A DNA stretch of 64,000 nt from NCBI GenBank assembly GCA_013817245.1, contig JACDDA010000001.1, positions 372,001-436,000 of the forward strand. Direction: 5' to 3'. This document shows positions 10,813 through 21,600 of this stretch, piece by piece. The notes under the pieces were generated by a model. It had not been told where the DNA came from and made no database searches. It saw only the letters and a program-made list of their open reading frames with translations. Source of the stretch: Gammaproteobacteria bacterium. GTDB taxonomy: Bacteria > Pseudomonadota > Gammaproteobacteria > HTCC5015. Positions within the stretch are counted from its first letter, which is position 1. Every line of letters begins with the position of its first letter. The position numbers were made by a program, and so were the translations under genes.

Positions 10813-11430
10813 ATGACTAAAAAAGAACTAGACGCGTTTTTAAAAGACCCGGACGCACTGAAAAAAATCGGTATCGCACCGCTGCCCATTCAAATTGGCG
10901 CTTTAGTCATTTTAATTATTGTAGTGTTAGGTCTGTGCACATGGAAAATTCTCTATCCCGCATGGCAAGACCTTAAAGTTCAAGAAGCCAAAGAAATTGA
11001 ATTGCGCACGAGTTTTGAACAAAAAATGCAAAAAGCCGTCAATCTCGAAGCTTATGAACAACAGTTAGATGATATGCGTCGCGACTTTGGCGTCATGCTG
11101 CGCCAATTACCCGATAAGACCGAAGTAGAAAATTTAATTGTGGATTTGTCACAAGCCAGTTCTGCGAATGGTTTAAAGGTCGATAACTTCAAACCGCAAG
11201 GTGAAGTTACTAAAGAATTCTATGCTGAATATCCTATTAACATGCGAGTTTTTGGCCAATATCATGAAATAGCGCGCTTTGTGAGTGACGTTGCAGCGTT
11301 ACCCCGCATTGTTACTTTGCACGAAATCAGCCTTGTTCCTGTTGGCAAAGATGATAAAAATGCCCGCGTCGGTGATTTAAAAATGGAAATGATTGCTAAA
11401 ACCTATCACTACTTAGACGATAGCAAGTGA
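10813..11430 (+). CDS. pilO: Type IV pilus assembly protein PilO
   Basis: PilO forms heterodimers with PilN in the periplasm and is part of the alignment complex between the inner-membrane motor and the PilQ secretin. The 205-residue protein has a short cytoplasmic N-terminus, one transmembrane helix (about 28-50), a coiled coil (about 55-95, many Glu/Gln) and a compact domain containing LRQLPDKTEVENLI, typical of the family. It lies 15 bases after pilN, and its TGA shares a base with the pilP ATG. Confidence 0.95.
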   Translation: MTKKELDAFLKDPDALKKIGIAPLPIQIGALVILIIVVLGLCTWKILYPAWQDLKVQEAKEIELRTSFEQKMQKAVNLEAYEQQLDDMRRDFGVMLRQLPDKTEVENLIVDLSQASSANGLKVDNFKPQGEVTKEFYAEYPINMRVFGQYHEIARFVSDVAALPRIVTLHEISLVPVGKDDKNARVGDLKMEMIAKTYHYLDDSK

Positions 11431-11975
11431 TGGCCATGCAAAACTTTAAACTTGCCTTAACACAAGCAAGATCCATCAATCGCCTATGCTTTGCTTTGAT
11501 GACAACGTTCATGATGGCCGCTTGTACGGGTGATGTTTCAGATTTAGAAACGTTTGTGGAAAACACTAAAACCCGTTATCAAGGTTCAGTCGAGCCGCCA
11601 CCACCGTTCGAGCCTTATGCTAATTATGTATATAGCACAGGGGAAATGCGGGATCCTTTTTCAGAACCTGCGAAAAAAGATGATCCAAGTGCGCAAGGAA
11701 GTCCCGAAGGTGGTCGCCGCAAAGAACCTTTAGAATTCTTTCCATTAGATACGCTCAAAATGGTTGGTGTCATCGAGCAACGTGGTCAAATTTGGGGCTT
11801 AGTCCGCGACCCCGAAGGCAAAATACATCGTGTACAGCGCGGTGATCATGCCGGCCAAAATTACGGCGAAATCACACTGATTACAGATACTAAAATTAAT
11901 TTTCTGGAAATTGTCGCAGACGGCCAAGGCGGTTGGGTCGAGCGAGAAATTTCTTTATCTCTTAGTGAAATTTGA
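11430..11975 (+). CDS. pilP: Type IV pilus lipoprotein PilP
   Basis: PilP is an inner-membrane lipoprotein that joins PilN/PilO to PilQ. The 181-residue product from the ATG at 11430 (TGATG overlap with pilO; a GTG one codon earlier is also in frame) has a hydrophobic leader ending MMAAC, with Cys32 as the likely lipidation site, a proline-rich unstructured stretch (VEPPPPFEPY), the RDPF motif near 70, and a C-terminal beta domain with MVGVIEQRGQIWGLV and VQRGDHAGQNYG, the signature of PilP. Confidence 0.94.
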   Translation: MAMQNFKLALTQARSINRLCFALMTTFMMAACTGDVSDLETFVENTKTRYQGSVEPPPPFEPYANYVYSTGEMRDPFSEPAKKDDPSAQGSPEGGRRKEPLEFFPLDTLKMVGVIEQRGQIWGLVRDPEGKIHRVQRGDHAGQNYGEITLITDTKINFLEIVADGQGGWVEREISLSLSEI

Positions 11976-12018
11976 AATCTAACTAATTGTTGTAATAGAC
12001 CCATCAGGGGAATCGATC

Positions 12019-14229
12019 ATGCAAAAAATCCCATATAAGCTAATGCTCAAAACAATTTCCCAACTTATAATTGGTTTGGCATTAACAACATTAAGCCTTT
12101 ATAGTTTGGCACAAACACCTAATTCTTTAGAAAAAGTGGATTTCCAATCGCTCCCGGGTAATCGTTTACAAATTACCCTGCAATTAGCCAGCGCCGCAAT
12201 TGAACCTTTAAGTTTTACGATTAACAACCCTGGGCGTATCGTGTTCGATTTGGCAGATACCCAAAGTAATTTAGCTCAACGCAATATCGCAGTGGGTGTT
12301 GGTATCGCTAACGCCATAACCGTTGCCTCAACTAAAAATCGCACACGTTTAGTAATCAATGTTTCACAATTAGTGTCTTATGACACCAAAGTAGACGGCA
12401 ATAAAATCTTAATTACTTTAGACAACTCTTCTGCCCCTGAAAAAGCGAGCAATAACAAAAGCAACGTTAACACGGCCTTTAACGATACGGGTACTGGTTT
12501 ACCCATCAACAGAGGTGCCACTCGCAACATAAATAATATTGATTTCCGTCGTGGCCCCAATGGCGAAGGCCGCATTATTGTTAAACTATCCAGCGCCAAA
12601 ACGCCTATTGATATCGAAGAACAAAGCGGCAAATTAATTATCGATTTTTTACAGACAGAATTACCTGAAGACTTTCAACGCCGCTTAGATGTATTAGATT
12701 TTGCAACGCCCGTTAAAACTATAGACTCATTTAAGCATGGGAAAAATACCCGCGTAGTAGTGACGCCCGTAGATTTCAACTATGACCATCTCGCTTATCA
12801 GTCAGACGACACCTTCACCTTAGAATTAAAACCTATTTCTCGTGAAGACAAAGAAAAACAAGCTAAAGATAAGTTTGGGTATACCGGGGATCGCTTGTCT
12901 TTGAATTTTCAAGATATTGAAGTCCGTTCCGTCCTGCAATTAATCGCAGACTTCACCAACCTCAATGTCGTCGTCAGTGATAGCGTAAAAGGTAATCTAA
13001 CTTTGCGCTTAAAGAATGTACCTTGGGATCAAGCTTTAGACATCATTTTGGATGCTAAGGGTTTAGATATGCGCAAATCTGGGAGCGTATTATTAATTGC
13101 GCCTACCGAAGAATTAGCTAAACAAGAACAAGCTCAATTACAAGCGCGTCAACAAGCACAAGAGTTAGCGCAACTACGTTCTGAATACATCCAGATTAAT
13201 TACGCCAAAGCTAAAGATCTAGAAGCACTGATTATGGGTTCGAGCGGTGCGAGTGGTGCGAGTGGTGCGAGTGGCGGTGGTAAACAAGGCGCGCTAATTT
13301 CTGACCGCGGCAAAATTTCTACTGACGAACGCACGAATACTTTGTTAATACAAGAAACCGCTCAAAATTTAGAAGAAATTCGTAGCTTAATTACTCGACT
13401 AGACGTTCCCGTACGACAAGTATTAATTGAATCGCGTATCGTCATTGCAACTGATGATTTCGAGCAACAAATGGGCGTGCGATTTGGCGGGTTACGCAGC
13501 ACAGATGCTAGCAATAATGCTGCAGACACTGATCCTAATCGACTTTCTCCACCCGTTGTCCCTTCTAATGGTTCAATTATTACAGGTGGACTAGGCGCTG
13601 TTACTGATTATATAAACGGAACCGCTGTCGATCTCGACGATCGTATGAATGTGAACCTGCCCACTACACAAGCAGCTGGCAAAATTGCATTTGCACTTGC
13701 CAAAATGCCTTGGGGAACATTGTTAGAACTCGAGTTATCTGCCTTACAAGCTGAAAATCGCGGTGAAGTGATCTCCAACCCCCGCGTTATTACCGCTAAT
13801 CAACAAAAAGCCTTCATTGAACAAGGCACGGAAATACCGTATGTGTCAGCAAGCTCCAGTGGAGCCACCACTATTTCATTCAAAAAAGCAGTCTTAAGCT
13901 TAACTGTTACGCCACAAATTACACCGGATGACCGCATTATTATGGATCTATCCGTTACCAATGATTCGGTAGGACAAATATTTTCAGGTATTCCAAGCAT
14001 CGATACTCGCGAAATTAACACCAAGGTACTTGTTAATAATGGCGAGACTGTTGTATTGGGTGGCGTATATGAAGAAATCAATCGCAATGAAGTTGATCGA
14101 GTGCCATTTTTAGGAAACTTGCCAGGCATTGGATTCTTATTCCGCCGTACTGACGTCGCAAACGAAAAGTCAGAACTATTAATCTTCGTCACACCCAAAA
14201 TCTTGAAAGACGGCCAATCAATACAGTAA
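12019..14229 (+). CDS. pilQ: Type IV pilus secretin PilQ
   Basis: PilQ forms the outer-membrane channel through which the pilus passes. The 736-residue protein carries a signal peptide (about 1-31), two AMIN peptidoglycan-binding regions (about 37-125 and 170-265), a secretin/TonB short N-terminal domain (about 295-370, with LSLNFQDIEVRSVLQLIADF), an N1-type domain with YIQINYAKAKDLEALI, and the C-terminal secretin domain with VLSLTVTPQITPDDRI and NGETVVLGGVY. GGGG at 12007-12010 lies eight bases before the ATG. A Gly-Ala-Ser tandem repeat sits between the N1 region and the secretin core. It is the last gene of the pil operon. Confidence 0.96.
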   Translation: MQKIPYKLMLKTISQLIIGLALTTLSLYSLAQTPNSLEKVDFQSLPGNRLQITLQLASAAIEPLSFTINNPGRIVFDLADTQSNLAQRNIAVGVGIANAITVASTKNRTRLVINVSQLVSYDTKVDGNKILITLDNSSAPEKASNNKSNVNTAFNDTGTGLPINRGATRNINNIDFRRGPNGEGRIIVKLSSAKTPIDIEEQSGKLIIDFLQTELPEDFQRRLDVLDFATPVKTIDSFKHGKNTRVVVTPVDFNYDHLAYQSDDTFTLELKPISREDKEKQAKDKFGYTGDRLSLNFQDIEVRSVLQLIADFTNLNVVVSDSVKGNLTLRLKNVPWDQALDIILDAKGLDMRKSGSVLLIAPTEELAKQEQAQLQARQQAQELAQLRSEYIQINYAKAKDLEALIMGSSGASGASGASGGGKQGALISDRGKISTDERTNTLLIQETAQNLEEIRSLITRLDVPVRQVLIESRIVIATDDFEQQMGVRFGGLRSTDASNNAADTDPNRLSPPVVPSNGSIITGGLGAVTDYINGTAVDLDDRMNVNLPTTQAAGKIAFALAKMPWGTLLELELSALQAENRGEVISNPRVITANQQKAFIEQGTEIPYVSASSSGATTISFKKAVLSLTVTPQITPDDRIIMDLSVTNDSVGQIFSGIPSIDTREINTKVLVNNGETVVLGGVYEEINRNEVDRVPFLGNLPGIGFLFRRTDVANEKSELLIFVTPKILKDGQSIQ
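13246..13272 (+). repeat. Three perfect 9-bp tandem repeats within pilQ
   Basis: GGTGCGAGT is repeated three times without mismatch, giving (Gly-Ala-Ser)3 in a flexible loop of PilQ. The unit is a multiple of three, so copy-number change would not shift the frame. Confidence 0.85.
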
Positions 14230-14253
14230 TTCACATCATTTCAAGCTAAACTA

Positions 14254-14280
14254 AGCGCTGTACTTTCAGCGCTTTTTTTT
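14254..14280 (+). terminator. Rho-independent terminator after pilQ
   Basis: AGCGCTG (14254-14260), a six-base loop and CAGCGCT (14267-14273) form a perfect stem followed by a run of eight T (14273-14280). It closes the pilMNOPQ operon only 10 bases before the aroK start, so aroK needs read-through or a promoter within pilQ. Confidence 0.85.
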
Positions 14281-14290
14281 GCCTATACAT

Positions 14291-14818
14291 ATGCCGCTTA
14301 AACATAATAATTTATTTTTGATTGGCCCCATGGGTGCTGGTAAAACCACTATTGGCAAACAACTCGCGCGCCAATTACAGCTGACTTTTATGGATGTCGA
14401 TCATGTGTTGGTAGAACGCACGGGGGCTGATATCCCCACTATTTTTGAATACGAAGGCGAACAAGGTTTTCGTCAACGTGAAACACGTTTGCTAGAAGAA
14501 TTGACACAACAAACAGGCTTATTACTTGCCACGGGCGGAGGGGCTGTGTTGCGAGAAGAAAATCATCTGTTATTACAAAACAATGGCACGATCATATATT
14601 TAAAAGCCGACCCTAAGCTACAACTTGCGCGTATCGGCAAAGACAAAAACCGGCCTCTCTTGCAAACAGATAACCCTTTAACAACATTAGAAAACTTACA
14701 GCTCGAACGTGAGTTTTTATATCTGCAATTATGCGACTTTAGTTTTGATACGCGTACCCACACCGTAAACTCATTACTTGAACTCATAATGTCTCAACTT
14801 AACGAACATGTTTCATGA
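14291..14818 (+). CDS. aroK: Shikimate kinase
   Basis: AroK phosphorylates shikimate at O3 in aromatic amino acid synthesis. From the ATG at 14291 the protein has 175 residues with the Walker A motif GPMGAGKTT at 12-20, the shikimate-binding DVDHVLVERTG near 33, LATGGGAV near 80 and the lid arginine in KNRPLL. An in-frame TTG at 14279 lies in the terminator T-run and is not a credible start. There is no clear Shine-Dalgarno sequence before 14291. The stop overlaps the aroB start (ATGA). The pilQ-aroK-aroB order is widespread in beta- and gammaproteobacteria. Confidence 0.95.
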   Translation: MPLKHNNLFLIGPMGAGKTTIGKQLARQLQLTFMDVDHVLVERTGADIPTIFEYEGEQGFRQRETRLLEELTQQTGLLLATGGGAVLREENHLLLQNNGTIIYLKADPKLQLARIGKDKNRPLLQTDNPLTTLENLQLEREFLYLQLCDFSFDTRTHTVNSLLELIMSQLNEHVS

Positions 14819-15912
14819 AAAAATTAAACGTTAATTTAGGCGACAGGACTTACCCAATCTTTATTGGCTCTGCCTTATTAACGCAAGCTTCTTTATTAGC
14901 CCCCTATATTATTGGCAATCGCGTTATTATCATCAGCAGCGAAACAATAGCGCCATTATATTTGGCAACCTTAAAATCAACTCTGGCACCCAACAATTAC
15001 CATGTCGGCGAAATTATTTTGCCCGATGGTGAGCATTACAAAACGCTAGGCACATTGAATATCATTTACACCCAATTGCTCGCACAAAAAGCCGATCGCA
15101 AAACCACCTTAATAGCTTTGGGCGGTGGCGTGATTGGTGATATGACAGGCTTTGCAGCGGCTACTTTTATGCGCGGTATTCCTTTCATACAAATCCCCAC
15201 CACACTACTCGCACAAGTAGATTCATCTGTAGGCGGCAAAACAGCGGTTAATCATCCTGCTGGTAAAAATATGATCGGCGCTTTTTATCAACCAAAATGC
15301 GTACTTGCCGATATCGATACATTAAACACGCTACCCGAACGCGAATTCCGTGCGGGTTTTTCGGAAATCGTGAAATATGGATTAATTCGCGACAGTGAAT
15401 TTTTTAGCTGGTTGGAAAATAATTTTGAATCTATCTTCGACCGCGAAGATCACGTGCTGATTGAAATGATTGCGCGCGCCTGTCAAAACAAAGCGGATGT
15501 GGTCATTGCCGATGAACATGAACAAGGCGAACGTGCTTTACTGAATTTTGGCCACACATTTGGTCACGCGATTGAAACCCATCAACACTACGAAGGTTAT
15601 TTGCACGGCGAAGCAGTCGCTATCGGCATGTTGATGGCGACAGAATTTTCTGCGCGCTTAGGTTATTTGTCTACAAGCCAAACTGAGCGAATCAAGCATC
15701 TTTTGCAAGCAGCTCAACTTCCCTTGGATGTGCCCGGCACATTAAGTCCCGCAAGCTTTTTAGAGCTTATGGCGCATGATAAAAAAACCTTAAACAATAT
15801 AATTAGACTAATATTACTAAAGGATATTGGTCACGCCATCATCAGCCAAGATTATGATCGTGCTCAACTACAACACTACTTACAAGATCGCCTAACACCC
15901 GCTGGGAGTTAA
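14815..15912 (+). CDS. aroB: 3-dehydroquinate synthase
   Basis: AroB converts DAHP to 3-dehydroquinate using NAD and a divalent metal. The 365-residue protein has the family landmarks: [10 protein letters not shown] near 65, the NAD-binding [14 protein letters not shown] near 101, [21 protein letters not shown] near 129, and the metal ligands E in FSEIVKYG and H in [11 protein letters not shown] and LHGEAV. It overlaps aroK by four bases and lies one base before the next gene, so aroK-aroB-dgt form one operon. Confidence 0.97.
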   Translation: MKKLNVNLGDRTYPIFIGSALLTQASLLAPYIIGNRVIIISSETIAPLYLATLKSTLAPNNYHVGEIILPDGEHYKTLGTLNIIYTQLLAQKADRKTTLIALGGGVIGDMTGFAAATFMRGIPFIQIPTTLLAQVDSSVGGKTAVNHPAGKNMIGAFYQPKCVLADIDTLNTLPEREFRAGFSEIVKYGLIRDSEFFSWLENNFESIFDREDHVLIEMIARACQNKADVVIADEHEQGERALLNFGHTFGHAIETHQHYEGYLHGEAVAIGMLMATEFSARLGYLSTSQTERIKHLLQAAQLPLDVPGTLSPASFLELMAHDKKTLNNIIRLILLKDIGHAIISQDYDRAQLQHYLQDRLTPAGS

Positions 15913-15913
15913 T

Positions 15914-17068
15914 ATGCAACACCCGTTTGCACAACTTGCGCCCTACGCTGCCAATGAAGATCAATCAGCAGGTCGCATGCATCCTGAACCTCACCCAGGT
16001 TATCGCAACCAATATCAACGCGATCGTGATCGCATTATTCACTCCACTGCTTTTCGTCGTCTCGAATATAAAACTCAAGTCTTTGTAAATCATGAAGGCG
16101 ATTTATTTCGCACGCGTTTAACGCATTCATTAGAAGTTGCGCAAATTGCTCGTTCTATCGCACGCGCGCTTGGTTTGCACGAAGAACTCACCGAAGCCAT
16201 TTCATTAGCGCATGATTTGGGCCATACACCTTTTGGCCATGCTGGCCAAGATGCACTTAACGACTGCATGAAACCTTATGGTGGTTTTGAACATAATTTG
16301 CAATCGTTACGTGTAGTCGATGTACTCGAGGAAAAATACGCGGAGTTTGATGGCTTAAATTTAATGTTTGAAACTCGCGAAGGAATTTTAAAACACTGTT
16401 CGGCTAAAGTAGCCAAAACCTTAGGCACCATTGGTAAACGCTTTTTACAACAAAAACAGCCCAGCTTAGAAGCGCAACTCGCCAATGTTGCCGATGAAAT
16501 CGCTTATAACAATCATGACGTTGATGATGGGTTGCGCTCTGGTTTAATCAACTTAGACGAGCTACTGGAAATCGAGTTGTTCCGCACGGAATATGAAAAA
16601 GTGTCTCGAGAATATCCAAACCTGCTCATCCGCAGAAGAATTTACGAAATAATTCGTCGCATGATTAATCGTCAAGTAAATGATTTAATCGAAACCAGCC
16701 GACAAAATATCGCACACGCCAATCCGAAAAGCATTGAAGAAGTCCGCGCACTTAAAGAGCCATTGATTCGTTTCAGCCCTGAAATGAAAAATATTCATTT
16801 ACAATTAAAACAATTTTTAAGAAAAAAGCTTTATTTGCATTATCGCGTTCACCGCATGACCACTAAAGCGCAACGCATTATTCGTGAGATTTTTGCGGTC
16901 TACATGCACGATTCATTATTATTACCCAACGAATACCTGCAACGCACCTTCGATCACAATAACGATGAAGATCGCGCACGCGTAATTGCAGATTACATTG
17001 CGGGCATGACGGATCGTTACGCCATTGCCGAATATGATCGGCTTTTTGATCCTAAAGTCACCTCATGA
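15914..17068 (+). CDS. dgt: dGTP triphosphohydrolase-like protein (HD domain)
   Basis: Members of this family hydrolyse dNTPs to deoxynucleosides and triphosphate. The 384-residue protein has the HD-domain metal ligands in order: H of [13 protein letters not shown] near 72, the HD pair of [13 protein letters not shown] near 97, and the D of [16 protein letters not shown] near 190. The N-terminal SAGRMHPEP and the [21 protein letters not shown] block are typical. Length matches the short dGTPase-like group rather than E. coli Dgt (505). It starts two bases after aroB. Confidence 0.93.
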   Translation: MQHPFAQLAPYAANEDQSAGRMHPEPHPGYRNQYQRDRDRIIHSTAFRRLEYKTQVFVNHEGDLFRTRLTHSLEVAQIARSIARALGLHEELTEAISLAHDLGHTPFGHAGQDALNDCMKPYGGFEHNLQSLRVVDVLEEKYAEFDGLNLMFETREGILKHCSAKVAKTLGTIGKRFLQQKQPSLEAQLANVADEIAYNNHDVDDGLRSGLINLDELLEIELFRTEYEKVSREYPNLLIRRRIYEIIRRMINRQVNDLIETSRQNIAHANPKSIEEVRALKEPLIRFSPEMKNIHLQLKQFLRKKLYLHYRVHRMTTKAQRIIREIFAVYMHDSLLLPNEYLQRTFDHNNDEDRARVIADYIAGMTDRYAIAEYDRLFDPKVTS

Positions 17069-17095
17069 ACATCTGCGCGTCAACCTCGGGCAATC

Positions 17096-18457
17096 ATGAA
17101 TAGCACGCCGACATTAACGCGTAACCAACTCGCAGCGCTGAGTCTTAAGCAACAGCCTTTTCAAGCGCCACAAAGATTAGCTGAAATATTTTTATCGCCC
17201 GCACTCAATATGCTCGTGAATGCTTTAAGTTTGCAGCTCATCGCGCACTCACATACACAAGTTGTAAAAGGTGAAGCCGGTAGCGGCAAAACCACCTTAG
17301 CGAGCTTGTTAATTTATAAACAACCGCAAAACGCTTCTATATATAAAATACAAGCCACGCGCAGCGCTTCCGTGAATGATTGCCTGCAACAAATATACCC
17401 CAATCTTTCTAGCCATGATTTAAAAACCGTTTCTACCAAAGTCGCTACTTTATTATTTCGGGAATTACGCAATCGCATCCAGCCCGTTATCATTATCGAT
17501 GACGCACATGTCTTATCAAAAAAAACGCTGCGTTCATTATTAAAATACGCGGAAACCATCGGCAAACAAGGTAGCGGTCAACCGCGTTTTGTTTTAATTG
17601 GCGAACGTTCTATCGATCAACTGCTTGAACAAGTAGAACCTGAATTACTCGATCCCAGCCAAGTTCACAGCTCTTTACTACGACCCTTTAATCGCATGGA
17701 AGTAGAAGCCTATATACAACATCGTTTTGCAGCCGCCGGTTGCACTGCATTACCGTTCGACAATGACTCGCTAGAACGCATATTAAATCAAGCCGGCGGC
17801 TCTCCCGGCAACGTCAATTATCTTTGTTGGCGAGAATTGAATAAAGAAGCGCCTTCTGCATTATTAACTTGGCTGCGCAACCATAAAACCTTACTGATAG
17901 TACCGGGGCTCGTCATCACATTATTATTTGCGTGTTTAATAGTGTGGTCATTCAGAACTTATTTATTACCTTATAACGTTGCGGCTCAACGCGGCAACGA
18001 TGCGCCCGTTGAAATTAAAAACTCAATTACGCAGCAGCCTAACACTCCCACAAAACCAGTAACGGCCGCGCCCGCGCTTATTGCTGCCACGCCCAGCACT
18101 ATCAACACGACTACGAACAATAACGTTATCAATAACAACGCGACCCAAAATGCTGCGCCACTTTATGCGCATCAATGGTTGCGTGATCAAGCCCCGAATC
18201 ACTACATGATTCAACTTTTAGGTACGTGGGATTATCCGAAGTTACAAGCCCTAAATAATTCGCTTAAATTACCGCGCTCGCTTGCTTATTATCGTACTGA
18301 ACGTAATGACCAGACGTGGCACGTTTTGGTTTATGGTCCTTTCGACGATTACGAACAAGCGCAACAAGCTTTACAGCAATTACCTCCAGAGCTCAAAGCG
18401 AGCCAGCCGTGGATCCGTAAAATCGACTCTATTTTATCCAGCCTCGATACAAAATAA
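17096..18457 (+). CDS. damX: DamX-like cell-division protein: AAA ATPase, TM segment and SPOR domain
   Basis: The 453-residue protein has an N-terminal ATPase domain with Walker A GEAGSGKTT (59-67) and Walker B VIIIDDAHVL near 125, one transmembrane segment near 265-285, a low-complexity Thr/Asn/Ala-rich periplasmic linker, and a C-terminal SPOR domain (about 370-450, YMIQLLGTWDYPKL through VLVYGPFDDYEQAQQAL) that binds denuded glycan strands at the septum. This layout matches DamX-type proteins found between aroB and gltB in Pseudomonas and Vibrio. The gap to dgt is 27 bases. Confidence 0.9.
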   Translation: MNSTPTLTRNQLAALSLKQQPFQAPQRLAEIFLSPALNMLVNALSLQLIAHSHTQVVKGEAGSGKTTLASLLIYKQPQNASIYKIQATRSASVNDCLQQIYPNLSSHDLKTVSTKVATLLFRELRNRIQPVIIIDDAHVLSKKTLRSLLKYAETIGKQGSGQPRFVLIGERSIDQLLEQVEPELLDPSQVHSSLLRPFNRMEVEAYIQHRFAAAGCTALPFDNDSLERILNQAGGSPGNVNYLCWRELNKEAPSALLTWLRNHKTLLIVPGLVITLLFACLIVWSFRTYLLPYNVAAQRGNDAPVEIKNSITQQPNTPTKPVTAAPALIAATPSTINTTTNNNVINNNATQNAAPLYAHQWLRDQAPNHYMIQLLGTWDYPKLQALNNSLKLPRSLAYYRTERNDQTWHVLVYGPFDDYEQAQQALQQLPPELKASQPWIRKIDSILSSLDTK

Positions 18458-18479
18458 ACGCCCAACGGCGGCTGCTTAT

Positions 18480-18508
18480 TTGGCGTGCTTTTGCGCCTGC
18501 GCTATAAT
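18480..18508 (+). promoter_or_regulatory. Putative sigma70 promoter of gltB
   Basis: TTGGCG (18480-18485), a 17-base spacer and a perfect TATAAT (18503-18508). It would give a leader of about 100 bases with a GC-rich inverted repeat (CCGGG...CCCGG near 18523-18539) before the gltB start. Confidence 0.6.
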
Positions 18509-18617
18509 CCCCGTCCTTTTGCCCGGGGCAAATTTCCCGGACTTATGCCGACTCGACGATTGATTGGTTTTTTCCGTCAAGCCGGTTTTTGAACTTCACT
18601 TTTCAGGATTTTTCGGT

Positions 18618-21600
18618 ATGTCGAGCGAGAACAGACAACCTGTTGGCGGGCTTTATCGCCCCGAATTTGAACGCGATAATTGTGGTTTCGGCCTTATTGC
18701 CCATATGGACAATGCGCCCAGTCACTTTTTAGTGAAAACCGCCATCACTGCATTAATGCGCTTAACGCATCGTGGCGCGGTCGCGGCCGACGGTAAAACC
18801 GGCGATGGTTGCGGCTTGTTACTCAAAAAACCTGATAGCTTTTTGCGCGCTAAAGCCGCTGAAAATGGCTTCAAATTGGCTGATATTTATGCGGTCGGCA
18901 TGGTTTTTCTCAATAAAGATCCTGCTTTAGCAAACCACGCCAAACAGTTTTTAAATCAAGCACTAAGCGAACGAGGACTCGATGTTCAAGGTTGGCGGGT
19001 AGTGCCTACCGATACCCACGCGTGCGGTGAAGAATCGCTCAAGACCTTGCCACATATCGAACAAATTTTTATTAATGCTCCAGCCGGAATGGATGTTGCG
19101 CAATTCGAACGTATTTTGTTCACCGCCCGCCGGATCAGCGAAAATGCGCTGGAAACTCAAGATCCCACCTTTTATATACCCAGTTTATCGAGCAAGCTGA
19201 TTTCATATAAAGGCTTGGTGATGCCCGCCCATTTGGCCGAGTTTTACCAAGACCTGCAGGATGAAAGCTTAACGTCAGCACTGTGCGTGTTCCATCAACG
19301 CTTCTCAACCAATACTTGGCCCCAATGGCGTTTAGCGCAACCGTTCCGTTACTTAGCGCATAACGGTGAAATCAACACCATTCAAGGCAATCGTTTTTGG
19401 GCTTTAGCGCGTGGGCCTAAATGCCAAACGCCTTTATTACCTGAATTACCCAAAATGTTGCCGCTGGTATCGTTACAAGGTTCGGACTCTTGTTCGCTGG
19501 ATAATATGCTGGAAGTGATGCTGGCGGGCGATATCGATATTTTCCGAGCAATGCGCACTTTAATTCCGCCGGCTTGGCAAAATATGTCAAATATCGACGC
19601 CAACCTCAAAGCATTTTATGAATATAACTCCATGCACATGGAACCGTGGGATGGTCCCGCGGGCATTGTGCTCACCGATGGTCGTTACGCTGCCTGTTCA
19701 ATGGATCGTAACGGTTTACGGCCGGCGCGTTGGGTCATCACTAAAGATCGCCACATCACGCTTGCCTCAGAAATTGGGGTGTGGGATTACAAACCCGAAG
19801 ACGTGGTTAGTAAAGGACGTTTGAGCCCGGGCCAAATGATCGCAGCCGACACCGAAACCGGTAAATTATTATCGTCAGCTGAAATTGATGCGGTATTGAT
19901 GCGTCGTGTACCCTATCTTGATTGGCACAAAAAACATGTGCAACAAATGGAGTCACGTTTAGACGATCAAAGCTTTAGTGATCCGCCCATCAGCGCAACG
20001 ACGTTAAGCGTGTACGAAAAACTATTTCAAGTCACCTTTGAAGAACGCGATCAAATTTTACGCGTTTTAGCCGAAGCCGGACAAGAAGCGGTCGGTTCAA
20101 TGGGTGATGACACACCCATGGCGGTGCTCTCACAAAAAGAACGCTCACTTTACGATTACTTCCGTCAACAATTTGCGCAAGTTACCAATCCTCCGATTGA
20201 TCCTTTGCGCGAACAAATTGTAATGTCGCTGGAAACACGTTTAGGCCGACAAAGTAATTTATTTGAAGAAAAAGCCGAATACGCAAAACGCTTCATCATG
20301 AAGTCACCGATTTTATCGCAAGTGACTTTCAAAAAAGTACTCGCTATTAATGATCCGCATTATGCGAGTCAGGTGATCGATTTAAATTACGAGCCCAGTC
20401 TCGGTTTAAAACAAGCCATCATCACTATTACTGATCAAGCCGTAGCAGCTGTTAAAGCTGGCAAAACTTTAATTGTGTTATCCGATGCAGCAATCGCGCA
20501 AAACAAACTACCTGCGCATGTTTTATTAGCCACCGGCGCGGTACATCATCGTTTAATTCGCGAAGGTTTACGCTGCGATGCCAATATCATTATCGAAACC
20601 GCAACAGCACGTGATTCACATCACTTCGCCGTGTTACTAAGTTATGGCGCAACGGCTATTTATCCTTATCTTGCCTATGAGTCTTTAAATGGCATGATCG
20701 GCACCAATGAAATAAAAGACAAAGACCGTCATCATCTTGCGAAAAATTTTCGCGCGGGCATTGATAAAGGTCTATTTAAAATCATGTCGAAAATGGGCAT
20801 CTCCGCGATTTCTAGTTATCGCGGTGGCCAACTATTTGAAATCATCGGTTTGTCTGATGACATTGTGGAATTATGTTTCAGCGGCACTACCAGTCGCGTC
20901 AAAGGCGCAGACTTTGCTGATTTGCAACACGATCAACAAATTCTTGCTAACGAAGCGTGGGATACACGCAAATCAACACGCCAAGGCGGCTTACTAAAAT
21001 ATATTCACGATGGTGAATACCATGCTTACAATCCCGATGTGGTCAACACCATTCACAAAGCGGTTGAGTCAGGTAGTTATGCCGATTATTTAGCCTTTGC
21101 TGAAGTCGTTAATCAGCGCCCGCCTATGGTGTTTCGTGATTTATTAGTTTTAAAAAATAATACGACCGCAGTTCCTATCGACGAAGTTGAAGCCGATACC
21201 GAATTATTTAAACGTTTTGATACCGCGGGCATGTCACTCGGTGCTTTGTCACCCGAAGCACATGAAGACTTAGCGATTGCAATGCATCGTTTAGGTGGCC
21301 GCTCTAACTCTGGCGAAGGTGGCGAAGATCCTAATCGTTTCGGCACTGAACGCATGTCGAAAATTAAACAAGTCGCATCAGGTCGTTTTGGTGTGACGCC
21401 GCACTATTTAGTGAATGCGGAAGTGTTACAAATAAAAATCGCGCAAGGTGCAAAACCTGGCGAAGGCGGGCAATTGCCCGGCCATAAAGTAAATGAAATG
21501 ATCGCTAAACTGCGTTACTCAAAACCCGGTGTTGCATTAATTTCACCGCCGCCGCATCACGACATTTATTCAATTGAAGATTTAGCGCAATTAATTTTTG

